The notes under the pieces were generated by a model that searched no databases, was not told the DNA's origin, and saw only the letters and a program-made list of their open reading frames with translations. DNA of 64,000 nt from Schistocerca nitens. Lineage: Eukaryota; Arthropoda; Insecta; Orthoptera; Acrididae. Shown here one piece after another: positions 41,278 to 50,159 of the stretch. A program made the position numbers and the translations under genes. The stretch lies in assembly GCF_023898315.1 (NCBI RefSeq), contig NC_064622.1, positions 270,869,503 through 270,933,502 of the forward strand, read 5' to 3'. Each line of letters begins with the position of its first letter. Position 1 is the first letter of the stretch.

Positions 41278-41945
41278 ATGTTGTCACCCTGTATTTATGG
41301 ATGATTGGCTTTTGGAAAAGTGTCGTAATATTTTGAACACCTCTCAGAAAATCAGCTATGTTTAGGCTTACGTTCGAATGAAAATCGTATGAAAGACAGG
41401 AATTATGATCAATTCCAGTTTCGTTTTTTTTGTCGGAATGCTGTCCTTCATGTTTTCTAACGCAATATGGAAACACTTTTGAGCCATTCTGTAAAAAATG
41501 TTGGAATCGTTCGGAACACATGTTCAGTTCTTTCTTTATGTCGAATGTGCAATATATCTTCCCTTTTTTCAACCATAACCGATGTACCCAATTCTTTCTT
41601 CGTTGTTCAACATTTACGAGTTACAAAAGATCCAGTGCTTCAGTCTTTCTCTGATAAAGACGATATATTGTGATCCGTTCGTAGTACAACCGTTACGCGT
41701 CTCTCCGACTGCCGCACTCCCAGTGCGAACTGTTTTCGTCCCATCCGCGTCACGTTCCTGACTCGCCGCCGCCAGGCGTCCGTCCACGCCACGCCGTTTT
41801 GTTGTAAATTGGGTTATTAAGAGGCGTTCCCATAGAGAGGTTTACAAGATCGCGTTGTAGATACACGAAGCAGCTGCGCCGAGCGCACAGAAACTGTTCG
41901 GGATCATCTCCCACGGAGTCTACTCCATAATTTCAAAGGTATTTT
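41278..41945. other. Spacer; 106-codon minus-strand reading of unknown origin; GC-rich block
   Basis: A minus-strand frame (41252-41572) includes F-Q-H-F-L-Q-N-G-S-K-V-F-P-Y-C and L-S-L/N-I-A-D-F-L-R-G-V. I do not recognise it; it overlaps the LINE-2 tail by 20 bases and may be a remnant of another element. Bases 41690-41840 are GC-rich and hold the inverted counterpart of the 31.3 kb block. Confidence 0.3.
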
Positions 41946-41952
41946 CTCAAAT

Positions 41953-42146
41953 GGTTCAAATGGCTCTAGGCACTATGGCACTTAACATATGACGTCATCA
42001 GTCCCCTAGACTTAGAACTACTTAAACCTAACTAACCTAAGAACATCACACACATTCATGCCCGAGGCAGGATTCGAACCTGCGACCTTAGCAGCAGCGC
42101 GGTTCGGGACTGAAGGGCTTAGAACCGCTCGGCCACAGCGGCCGGC
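41953..42146 (-). mobile_element. SINE-A copy, 13-bp TSD TATTTTCTCAAAT
   Basis: The target is at 41940-41952 and 42147-42159, exact. The SINE is minus-strand and complete, with several private changes, including a 1-base loss in the CTAG-ACTTAGAAC block and an altered region between the A and B boxes. Confidence 0.92.
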
Positions 42147-42267
42147 TATTTTCTCAAATATATGTGGAAATGAAATTTTTTCGGTATTAATTACAAAGTT
42201 AATTTTTTTATTTTTTAACACAAAATTGGTCACATAGAAACCTGGGCAATGCCAGGTTTGTCAATTA

Positions 42268-42316
<49 letters not shown>
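42268..42316. repeat. (TA)n microsatellite
   Basis: An uninterrupted TA alternation of about 48 bases begins after TCAATTAG and ends at GCTCGATTG. Confidence 0.97.
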
Positions 42317-42319
<3 letters not shown>

Positions 42320-42754
42320 TCGATTGTATCTGTGTATTTGGGCTACTCACAGCAGCTACCATAGTGATTTTGATCCAATTTTGACTAATAGGTAGAATGA
42401 CTCATGAGGAAGGTTGTGTATATAATTTTATAAATATTTCATGGAAAGTGGCTGAGTGGCTGAACTATGAATTAAAGTCTGCCGCCGCTGTGAAAGCGAT
42501 GGCATTGCCATCTAGTGGTACAGCTGCTGCAATTCCAAACAACAGTGAAGCTTGAGCAGGATCCAAGTTGGTCCTCGTGGTCTACCGATAAAGTGCTTCC
42601 TTGAAGACGAAAAGTTGTGAGGTCGGAACCCGAGAAGACCATGGGTTTTTCACTGTCCTTTAACTTAACACGTTCACATCCCAATAATGTGGACATTCGC
42701 AAGAAGCAGAAAGTCGTTCAGATTCCATGTCATTTTCAGAAGATGAATATATGT

Positions 42755-42824
42755 CGGGCTTCGTGGACTAGTGGTAAATTGCGTGCATAAGAATGGAAAC
42801 GTTGTGGGGTCGAATCCAAGCTCA

Positions 42825-42880
<56 letters not shown>
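42755..42880 (+). repeat. tRNA-like SINE fragment ending in (TA)n
   Basis: CGGGCTTCGTGGACTAGTGG resembles a tRNA 5' half with A box, and GGGGTCGAATCCAAGCTC a B box and 3' arm (42755-42827). It is followed directly by about 52 bases of TA alternation (42828-42880). A similar tRNA-like piece (GTCCTCGTGGTCTACCG ... GAGGTCGGAACCCGAG) is at 42571-42640. Stems are imperfect, so functional tRNAs are unlikely. Confidence 0.5.
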
Positions 42881-42883
<3 letters not shown>

Positions 42884-43055
42884 CCTTTTTAACCTAGGAA
42901 ACACCTCTCAATGATATGGAGTTTCACCGCAAGCGAAACGTTTTCGGAGTTCACGTTTAGCTGTAGGTTGCTTCTTCTCTGTTGGGTAACTGGATAGGGA
43001 GACACAACTCGCAGACCAGGACACCGAGCCACAGGAAAGAATTTATACATATGTA

Positions 43056-44175
43056 CGAGGTCTGTTCAAAAAATTCTGGAACTACGTCCACAAAATGTTC
43101 CTACATTTCCCTTTTACTTATTGTGTATGGTCTCCTTCGAAATACTCTCCTCCACCATCGGTACACCGCTCCCAACATCGTTTCCACTTCAGGAAGTAGT
43201 CTTGGTACGCCTCTTGCTGGATCGTGTGAAGCGCCGTCAGTGAATTTTCTTTTATGTCGTCTATCGCTGCAAATCTTCCTTCTTTCAACGGGGTTTTGAA
43301 CTTCGGAAATAAAAATAACCTATTAATAGTTTGTTCCTGTAGCAGGAATTCATGATGAACTAATCCTTCAAAGTCAAAGAAACTATCAGCATGGCTTTGA
43401 AATTTCACCTGACCTGACGAGCTTCACTTGGTCTTGAAGAACCTTTCCCGACTCACTGTGAAGATTGAATCTTGATCTCAACATCATAACTGTAGAACCA
43501 CGTCTCATCGTCAGTTATCATTTTATTAACAAACTTCTCATTCTCATTTGCGCCATCCAAAAGCTCTTCGCAAATTGCGAGGTGAGGATCTTTCTAGTCT
43601 TGACTCATGAGCCGTGAGACGAACTTGGCGCCAACAAGATGCATTCCAAGATGCTGTGTCAGGATTTCATGACCTGACCCAACTAAAATGTTATATTCTA
43701 CTGCAATCCCGTGGACAGTCAGTCTTCGACAGGCACGCACAATTTCGTTGACTTCCTGGCATGAGCGTCGTCGGTAGACGTCGAAGGGAGTCCTGGACGA
43801 GCATCGTCTTTAACTTCCGTGCGGCCATTTTTAAACCGTATGACCCATTCGTAACATCGACTACGGCTTAAGAACGCATCACCGTAGGCTTCCTGTATCA
43901 TGTGGTGTGTCTCTGTAAAGGGTTTCTTGCGTTTCACGCAAAATTTAATGCATATGCGTTGCCCCTCTAACCCTGCCATCTCGAAATTCGCAAACTGTGC
44001 GACACAATGTTGTACTGAATATAGCACTGAACAATTACTAAAAGACATACAACAATGGAACTTCCGGCAGTTACACATTAAACACAGGCGTGTGCAAAGA
44101 TGCCATCCTCATTTCGCTCCAACACACCACTGGTGCTAAATTACAAATGTTCCGTAAGTTTCTGAACAGACCTGA
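43056..44175 (-). mobile_element. Mariner element with decayed transposase
   Basis: The left end CGAGGTCTGTTCAAAAAATT is mirrored at the right by ...CTGAACAGACCTGA; TA flanks both (43054-43055, 44176-44177). The minus-strand transposase starts near 43998 with E-G-Q-R-I-C-I-K-F-C-V-K, S-R-S-R-C-Y-E-W-V-I-R-F-K, R-P-G-L-P-S-T-S, then stops. Later H-H-E-F-L-L-Q-E-Q-T and R-F-A-A-I-D-D-I-K-E-N-S and a final E-Y-F-E-G-D are readable. The central catalytic blocks are deleted: the element has only 1120 bases against about 1300 for the family. Inactive. Confidence 0.82.
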
Positions 44176-44323
44176 TACGTACGTTCTCCTTCCATACGCC
44201 TTATGAAGTCCGGCTGCCTTTTGGTGGCTGTACATGAAGGCTAATCCCAGTAACTGCCGTAGAGAATTTGACACGATTTTTTTTAACAGATCCTTTGATT
44301 CACGATGAAGGTACTTGCATATA

Positions 44324-46764
44324 CACTGAAGCGCCAAAGAAACTGGTATGTGTATGCGTATTCAAATACAGAGATAAGAAACAGGCAGAATACGGCGCTG
44401 CGGTCGGCAACGCCTATAATAAGACAATAAGTGTCTGATGCAGTTGTTAGATTGTTTACTGCTGCTACAGTGGCAGGTTATCAAGACTGAAGAGAGAGAA
44501 CGTCACGTTATAGTCGGCACACAACACCGCATATCCGAGGTAGCAATGGAATGAGGATTTTCCCGTATCACAATTTCACGAATGTACCGTGAGCATCAGG
44601 AACCCGGTAAGACATTAAACCTCCGACATCGCTGCGGCCGGAAAAAGATTCTACAAGAACGGGACCAACGATGATTGAAGAGAATCGTTCACTGTGACAG
44701 AAGTGCAACCCTTCCGCAGATTGCTGCAGATTTCAGTGCTGAGCCATCAACAAGTGCCAGCGTGCGAACCATTCAACGAAACGTCATCGATATCGACTTT
44801 CGGAGCCGAAGGCCCACTCGTGTACCCTTGATGACTGCACGACGCAAATCTTTACGCCTCGCCTGGGCCCGTCAACACCGACATTGGATTGTTGATGACT
44901 GGAAACTTTGTGACTGGTCGGAGGAGTCTCGTTTCAAGTTGTATCGAGCGGATGGACGTGTAGGGGTATGGAGACAATCTCATCAATCCTGCATGTCACC
45001 AGCGAACTGCTCAAGCTGGTGGAGGCTCTGTAATGGTGTGGGGCGTGTGCAGTTGGAGTGGTATGGGACCCCTGATACGTCTAGATACGACTCTGACAGG
45101 TGACATATACGTAAGCATCCTGTCTGATCACTAGAGACCGGATTACATGCATCATAAAAACCTTAAAACATGCAAATATGCATGAAAAACGCTTAAAATG
45201 CATGAAAAGTGTCGAAATATGCAAGATCAAATAATAAGAAAAACATGGTAGTTGCTGCGTCCATTATAACTCAAAGTCGAACCTGTGCATATCAGTTTGG
45301 CACAAGGGTTCGATGCCTGGGTTATTGTTTAAAATGTTTTCTTTAAGTATTCTTGGGAATACCTCCGATAATGAGGAGTTCACTAGAATAATTTTATTCA
45401 TTAACTGAACAGATTCATTCAACGCCAAACCTTGAGTTTTAAAAACTACCTTGCACTGGCAACCTGCCAAAGCCTCTGCACTATCGAAGTCGTTTACTAC
45501 CCCTCTAATGGCCTGGAAATGTTCATTGTAAAACACACAGCTTCGACCCAGTTACCCCAAGGAGCTACTACTGGTTTTGGAGGTAAAGGCACAGTTGGTA
45601 GATTTTCTTCGTAGGTCTTGATGCGAGCAGGAACCTTTAGAAACACTTTCTTTGTGGATGAAATCAGTTTATTTACGTTCACAAACGTGGAATGTACTTC
45701 TTCTTTTTGTACTTCTTCTTTTTGTTTTATTCCTGTGACATGAAGACTTGTCTTGACATGCTGGTCTATTTGCAACTTATTTTTGCACGAAACATTTTTC
45801 TCGCGAACTCGACAATATAAAACAATTCCGTCATATGTAAGTGTTCCAGGATGGTCAGCTATCCACGAAACGACGTTTCATTTTTCGGGTGGCATGGCGC
45901 ACAACACGTTACACACTACACGTCGTAAAGACGTTCAACTGTTTACAAGTAAATAGAGAGCTAAACTGAAACAATGGACGTGCTATTAAAAGCTTAGGTA
46001 GGTTAATTGTTGCCGACGCGTACGATATGACAGCGGAGGAGATTAATTAGGAGTGTGGGCGCAGTAACATTGTCTGCCTGTTCTTGTTTCTCTTCTGTAA
46101 TGATTTCGCTAGACAGTGGCCTTTCAGTTAGTGATTGCATGCAGTTCTAGTTCGCAGTCAATCTGTGACACATCAAAACTAGATCGACCTAGAGACCCAC
46201 CACACTAAATTTGTAAAATATTATAAACATAGATCGAAAATATGCATCGTCACTAGTTTTTAGTTAAAATATGCAATATTTAGTTAAAATATGCAATAAC
46301 CTGTGAAAAGGAGCCAGATATGCGATTGCATATACAACATGCAGATGCATAGAATCCGGTTTCTACAGTGATCACATGCATCGATTCATGTCCATTGTGC
46401 ATTCCCACAGACTTGGGCAATTCCAGCAGGACAACGTGACACCTCACACGTCCAGGATTGCTACCGAGTGGCTCTAGGAACACTCTTCTGAGTTTAAACA
46501 CTTGCGCTGTCCACCAAACTCCCCAGACATGAACTTATTGAGCATATCTGGGATTCCTTGCAACGTACTGTTCAGAAGAGATCTCCACCCCATGTTCTTA
46601 CGGATTTATGGACAGCCCTTCTCGGTTCATGGTGTCAGTTCCCTCCAGCACTACTTGAGGCATTAGCCGAGCCCATGCCACGTCGTGTTGCGGCAATTGT
46701 GCCTGCTCTCGGGGGCCTTGCATGATATTAGGCAGGTGTACCAGTTTCTTTGGCCTCTTCAGCA
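44324..46764 (+). mobile_element. DD36E-type element, copy 2, split by a hAT element
   Basis: The left TIR CACTGAAGCGCCAAAGAAAC pairs with the right end (complement GCTGAAGAGGCCAAAGAAAC); TA at 44322-44323 and 46765-46766. Its transposase frame (44675-45103: D-F-R-S-R-R-P-T-R-V-P, D-W-S-E-E-S-R-F-K) is interrupted at 45131 by the hAT element and continues at 46376 with F-Q-Q-D-N-V-T-P-H-T-S-R-I-A and P-P-N-S-P-D-M-N. In D-W-S-E-E-S the first catalytic Asp is replaced by Glu. Stops and frameshifts follow. Sister of 28210-31075. Confidence 0.85.
45132..46365 (-). mobile_element. Internally deleted hAT-like element
   Basis: The ends are TAGAGACCGGATT-ATGCATC and the inverse of TAGAAACCGGATT-ATGCATC, the YAG-type termini of hAT elements. 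CTGATCAC at 45124-45131 and GTGATCAC at 46368-46375 form an 8-bp target with one mismatch and two extra bases on the right. Minus-strand pieces: a zinc-finger-like C-R-V-R-E-K-x-x-x-x-K...H-V-K-T-S-L-H-V-T near 45740-45820, then V-N-K-L-I-S-S-T-K-K-V-F-L-K, W-G-N-W-V-E-A-V and finally H-R-F-D-F-E-L before a stop at 45264. The catalytic middle is missing. Resembles CGGBP1-like hAT proteins. Confidence 0.62.
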
Positions 46765-46766
46765 TA

Positions 46767-47098
46767 ATTTATAGAGATCTGATGCAAATTGGCTGAACTA
46801 TGAAGAATTACAGTCCACCGCCGCGTTTTTCTATTGTATGTGGAGGGTACTCTTAGGAACGAAAAATACGGATTCTGATACTCTAGGTGCACTGGCGACC
46901 GCGGAGCCTTTGATGCAATGCTCGCATTGTTAACGAATTGCGGTCGGGCAGTCCTCTCAGGCCTTTGGGCGCTGCAGTATGCCAAGTTGCGTATGCTGCC
47001 TAAATCGTTTAACGTATATGAAAGTAACATTTTCAGTTACCTAATGGTGTTCTTTGGATTTAATTTTAACTGCACGCAGTGCCCCACCGTAGATACTT
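46767..47098. other. Spacer, no gene recognised
   Basis: The phrase GGCTGAACTATGAA-TTA-AGTC near 46791-46815 recurs near 42455-42480, suggesting a shared short repeat. No coding motif. Confidence 0.35.
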
Positions 47099-47955
47099 TT
47101 ACATCCTCATATATACCCCGCTAGCCACCAAGCGATGTGTGGCGGAGGGCACAATTCGCGCCATACCCCCCCCCCCCCTCTGTTAATATATGCTCTACAT
47201 CCTTGGCGAAGAACCGATTTCGGAATTTAGTGAGCAGCCCCTTCCTTTTAGCGCGTCTTCTATATGCAAGTATGTCACACTTCAAACTTTCAATGAGATT
47301 TGTAACGCTCTCGCGATGGTTAAATGTTCCAGTCACGAATCTTGCCGGTCTACTTTGAACCTTCTGAATCTATTGAATCAGGCCCAACTGGTAAGGGTCC
47401 CATACAGATGAACAATACTCAAAGACTGGACGATCTAACGTATTGTAAAAATTTTCCATTGTTGAAGGATTGCATTGCTTCAGGTTTCTACCAAGAAACC
47501 GCAAGTTAGAGTTCGCCTTGCCCGTTACTTGTGTAATCTGATCATTCCATTTGATATCATTTCGAATAGTCACACCCAGATACTTAACGGACGTTACCGC
47601 TTCCAAAGATTGGGCATTTATTTTGTACTCATACATTAATGGGGATTTTCGTCTTGTTATACGCAGTAGGTTACACTTACTAATATTGAGAGATAACTGC
47701 CAGTCATTACACCATGCATTTATTTTCTGCAAATCCTCATTGATTTGTTCACAACTTTCGTCTGATACTACTTTCCTGTAGACTACAGCATCTTCGGCAA
47801 ACAGTCTAATGCAGCTGTCAAGACCATCAACCAGATCGTGTATGTAAATCGTAAAAAGCAGCGGATCTATTACGCTGCCCTGGGGCACACCTGAAGTTCC
47901 GCTTGTTTCTGCTGAAGTCAACCCATTCAGGACGACATACGTAGTGCTAACCATG
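47099..47955 (-). pseudogene. CR1/L2-like LINE copy L4, RT C-terminal half
   Basis: 5'-truncated minus-strand LINE. The frame 47370-47954 reads T-S-G-V-P-Q-G-S-V-I-D-P-L-L-F, L-F-A-E-D-A-V-V-Y (first catalytic Asp changed to Glu), W-Q-L-S-L-N-I-S-K-C, S-V-K-Y-L-G-V-T-I and Y-C-S-S-V-W-D-P-Y. It continues in another frame at 47121-47336 (T-N-L-I-E-S-L-K). A run of 13 C at 47166-47178 lies in the 3' region. The 3' end near 47099 has TACTTTTACATCCTCATA, a weak form of the family tail. Confidence 0.8.
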
Positions 47956-48120
47956 CGAAGCCGGGGCGTTTCGTTAGTTGTCAGTGAAGAAATTTGGGAA
48001 ATATGTTTTTAGGAAAGCGTGTAAACGTGCTTGCCGCTGGTTTTTTAATATACGTGCCAATCATTATTTAGTGAATTGTAACGAATATTTATTAAAATAT
48101 ATTTATTTCCAATCACTCGA

Positions 48121-48122
<2 letters not shown>

Positions 48123-48179
<57 letters not shown>
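48123..48179. repeat. (CA)n microsatellite
   Basis: An uninterrupted AC alternation of about 57 bases lies between GAATA and AAGGCCGGG. Confidence 0.97.
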
Positions 48180-48181
<2 letters not shown>

Positions 48182-48521
48182 GGCCGGGTGTACCTCGGAT
48201 AGTTGTAAACCCTCCTCCTCATCTCCCCTCCGGAACGACTCCAGACGCCCTAAAAACTAGGACAAATTCGGGGAAACTCGGACATGTGGCCGCCCTACCC
48301 GGCCGTACCTTGAACGTATCCACATGGGAAGCAGTACCAGTTTTCATCATCTCTTTCACACGAAACTTGAAAACTGCTATTTCGTTTACTAGTTGAGATG
48401 AATCAGTATTCTGCTCCACTTTGCACGAAAATCTGCTGCACGCTTGTCTATGTGACAGAGTTTTCATTTAGGCTATGGCGTTTCCATTGGTCGGATATAT
48501 GTGAAATTTGTTTCAGTTTCA

Positions 48522-48960
48522 CTTGTTGTTGTTGTTGTTGTGGTCTTCAGTCCTGAGACTGGTTAGATGCAGCTCTCCATGCTACTCTATCCTGTGCAAG
48601 CTTCTTCATCTCCCAGTACCTACTGCAACCTACATCCTTCTGAATCTGCTTAGTGTATTGATCTCTTGGTCTCCCTCTACGATTTTTACCCTCCACGCTG
48701 CCCTCCAATGCTAAATTTGTGATCCCTTGATGCCTCAAAACATGTCCTACCAACCGATCCCTTCTTCTAGTCAAGTTGTGCCACAAACTTCTCTTCTCCC
48801 CAATCTGATTCAATACCTCCTCATTAGTTACGTGATCTACCCACCTTATCTTCAGCATTCTTCTGTAGCACCACATTTCAATTGCATCAAAAACTGTGAA
48901 GAACCCTTGCCCAAACAGTCTCGCTCTACGCCTCAGTCGCCATAAATTCGAAACCTTCGG
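48522..48960 (-). pseudogene. LINE-2b 3' fragment
   Basis: The minus-strand frame 48547-48876 reads M-W-C-Y-R-R-M-L-K-I-R-W-V-D-H-V, E-E-V-L-N-Q-I-G-E-K-R and R-D-R-L-V-G-H-V-L-R-H, the C-terminal region of the same LINE type as 40140-41273. It ends with GACTGAAGACCACAACAACA and an (AAC)n tail at the left border. Only the last 110 codons survive. Confidence 0.8.
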
Positions 48961-49033
48961 TCTAATAACATGTTTACTTCAACATCAACTCGCTTACCTC
49001 TGAGATCGTACAACACCGTAGCAAAGCAGCAGC

Positions 49034-49447
49034 AAAAAATGGTTCAAATGGCTCTGAGCACTATGGGACTTAACTTCTGAGGTCATCAGTCCCCTAGAAC
49101 TTAGAACCACTTAAACCTAACTACCCTAAGGACATCACACACATCCATGCCCGAGGCAGGATTCGAACCTGCGACCGTAGCGGTCGTGCGGTTCCAGACT
49201 GTAGTGCCTAGAGCCGGCCGTGGTGGCCGAGCGGTTCTAGGCACTACAGTCTGGAACCGCACGACCGCTACGGTCGCAGGTTCGAATCCTGCCTCGGGCA
49301 TGGATGTGTGTGATGTCCTTAGGGTAATTAGGTTTAAGTGGTTCTAAGTTCTAGGGGACTGATGACCTCAGACGTTAAGTCCCATAGTGCTCAGAGCCAT
49401 TTGAACCATTTTTGAAGCGCCTAGAACCCTCGGCCGCAGCGGCCGAC
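49034..49447 (-). mobile_element. SINE-A (outer), split by an inverted SINE-A
   Basis: The minus-strand SINE runs from its tail at 49034 to 49212, is cut by the plus-strand SINE at 49213-49415, and its head resumes at 49426-49447 (ACCCTCGGCCGCAGCGGCCGAC). It shares with the inner copy variants absent from other copies in this window: GGCACTACAG, CTTAGGGTA and AAGTGGTTC. Confidence 0.9.
49213..49415 (+). mobile_element. SINE-A (inner), forming a palindrome with its host SINE
   Basis: The TSD is AGTGCCTAGA (49203-49212) against AGCGCCTAGA (49416-49425), one mismatch. The copy is complete from GCCGGCCGTGGTGGCC to GAACCATTTTT. With the left arm it makes an inverted repeat of about 175 bases around a loop of about 23 bases. 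Confidence 0.92.
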
Positions 49448-49560
49448 AGTTGTGCAGCAGTTGCACGTCTATTCGTGCCCGTACACATCTCAGCAGCATT
49501 AGTTTAGTCCTGTCATCTAGGCCTGTGGTGAACTGGCGTGGGTGCCAGTTTAGGTTAACG

Positions 49561-50000
49561 CCTTTTTTGCCATACACGGTATACTCTAACTACAGTGGCA
49601 CGCGAACAGCTTAGAGACTTAGCCGTTTCGGAAATGCTTCCACCCTTGGCCCTGAAGCCGATGATCAAGTCCTTTTGGACGTCAGGTAAATCGCTCCGTC
49701 TACACATTACGACAACGACTACACTGACATGTGGAATAATCGGGTCTACTGCCGGATGTTCGTGTCGCTCTGGCAGAAATATTGTGCCAGAGCGACACAA
49801 ACATCCGGCAGTAGACCCGATTATTCCACATGTCAAGATCTAGCCGGGACAGCCTGAAGAGTTACAACGACTACACTATTTTCCCTCGTCCCCTCGACAC
49901 GCTTCATATAACCTCCATAGCCACTGCTGCCACCTACCGTTGTGAGTGGTTATTGAATATTGACGTCGAACACAGGCAGTGGTCACATTAATGTAACTGG
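49561..50000 (-). pseudogene. 5' end of a Tc1-like element with helix-turn-helix fragment
   Basis: The right end carries GGTCACATTAATGTAACTGG, the terminal repeat type of a Tc1 group, and the minus strand has a short coding start with R-R-S-D-L-P-D-V-Q-K-D-L-I-I-G-F-R-A-K-G-G-S-I-S and A-T-V-V-R-V-Y-R-V-W. This is the first helix-turn-helix of the transposase. The rest of the element is absent to the left of 49561. A 111-base hairpin lies in the untranslated leader. Confidence 0.65.
49725..49835. repeat. 51-bp inverted repeat, 9-bp loop
   Basis: Arms 49725-49775 and 49785-49835 are reverse complements except for one C/T difference; the loop is GAAATATTG. The arms contain GGGTCTACTGCCGGATGTT and GTGTCGCTCTGGCA. 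As RNA this would form a long, almost perfect hairpin. Confidence 0.95.
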
Positions 50001-50159
50001 AGCGTCTAGCTTTGGTGCCAGCGCGACTGAATTTTAAGTAGACCTTTGAAAGATCTCAGTTGGATTGACTTGTTTTTTTCCCTCAGCCGTATAACGGTTC
50101 TCAAAACTTCGTCCGTAGGTTCCTTTCTCGACTTTCTTTATGTTTACGCACCTAATAAA

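Noticed and set aside
42268-42880. CRISPR-like or satellite array at the two TA tracts
   Set aside because: Simple dinucleotide alternation without spacers, in a eukaryotic repeat context.
46791-46815. tRNA-like repeat shared with 42455-42480
   Set aside because: Only about 25 bases are alike, too short to define an element.
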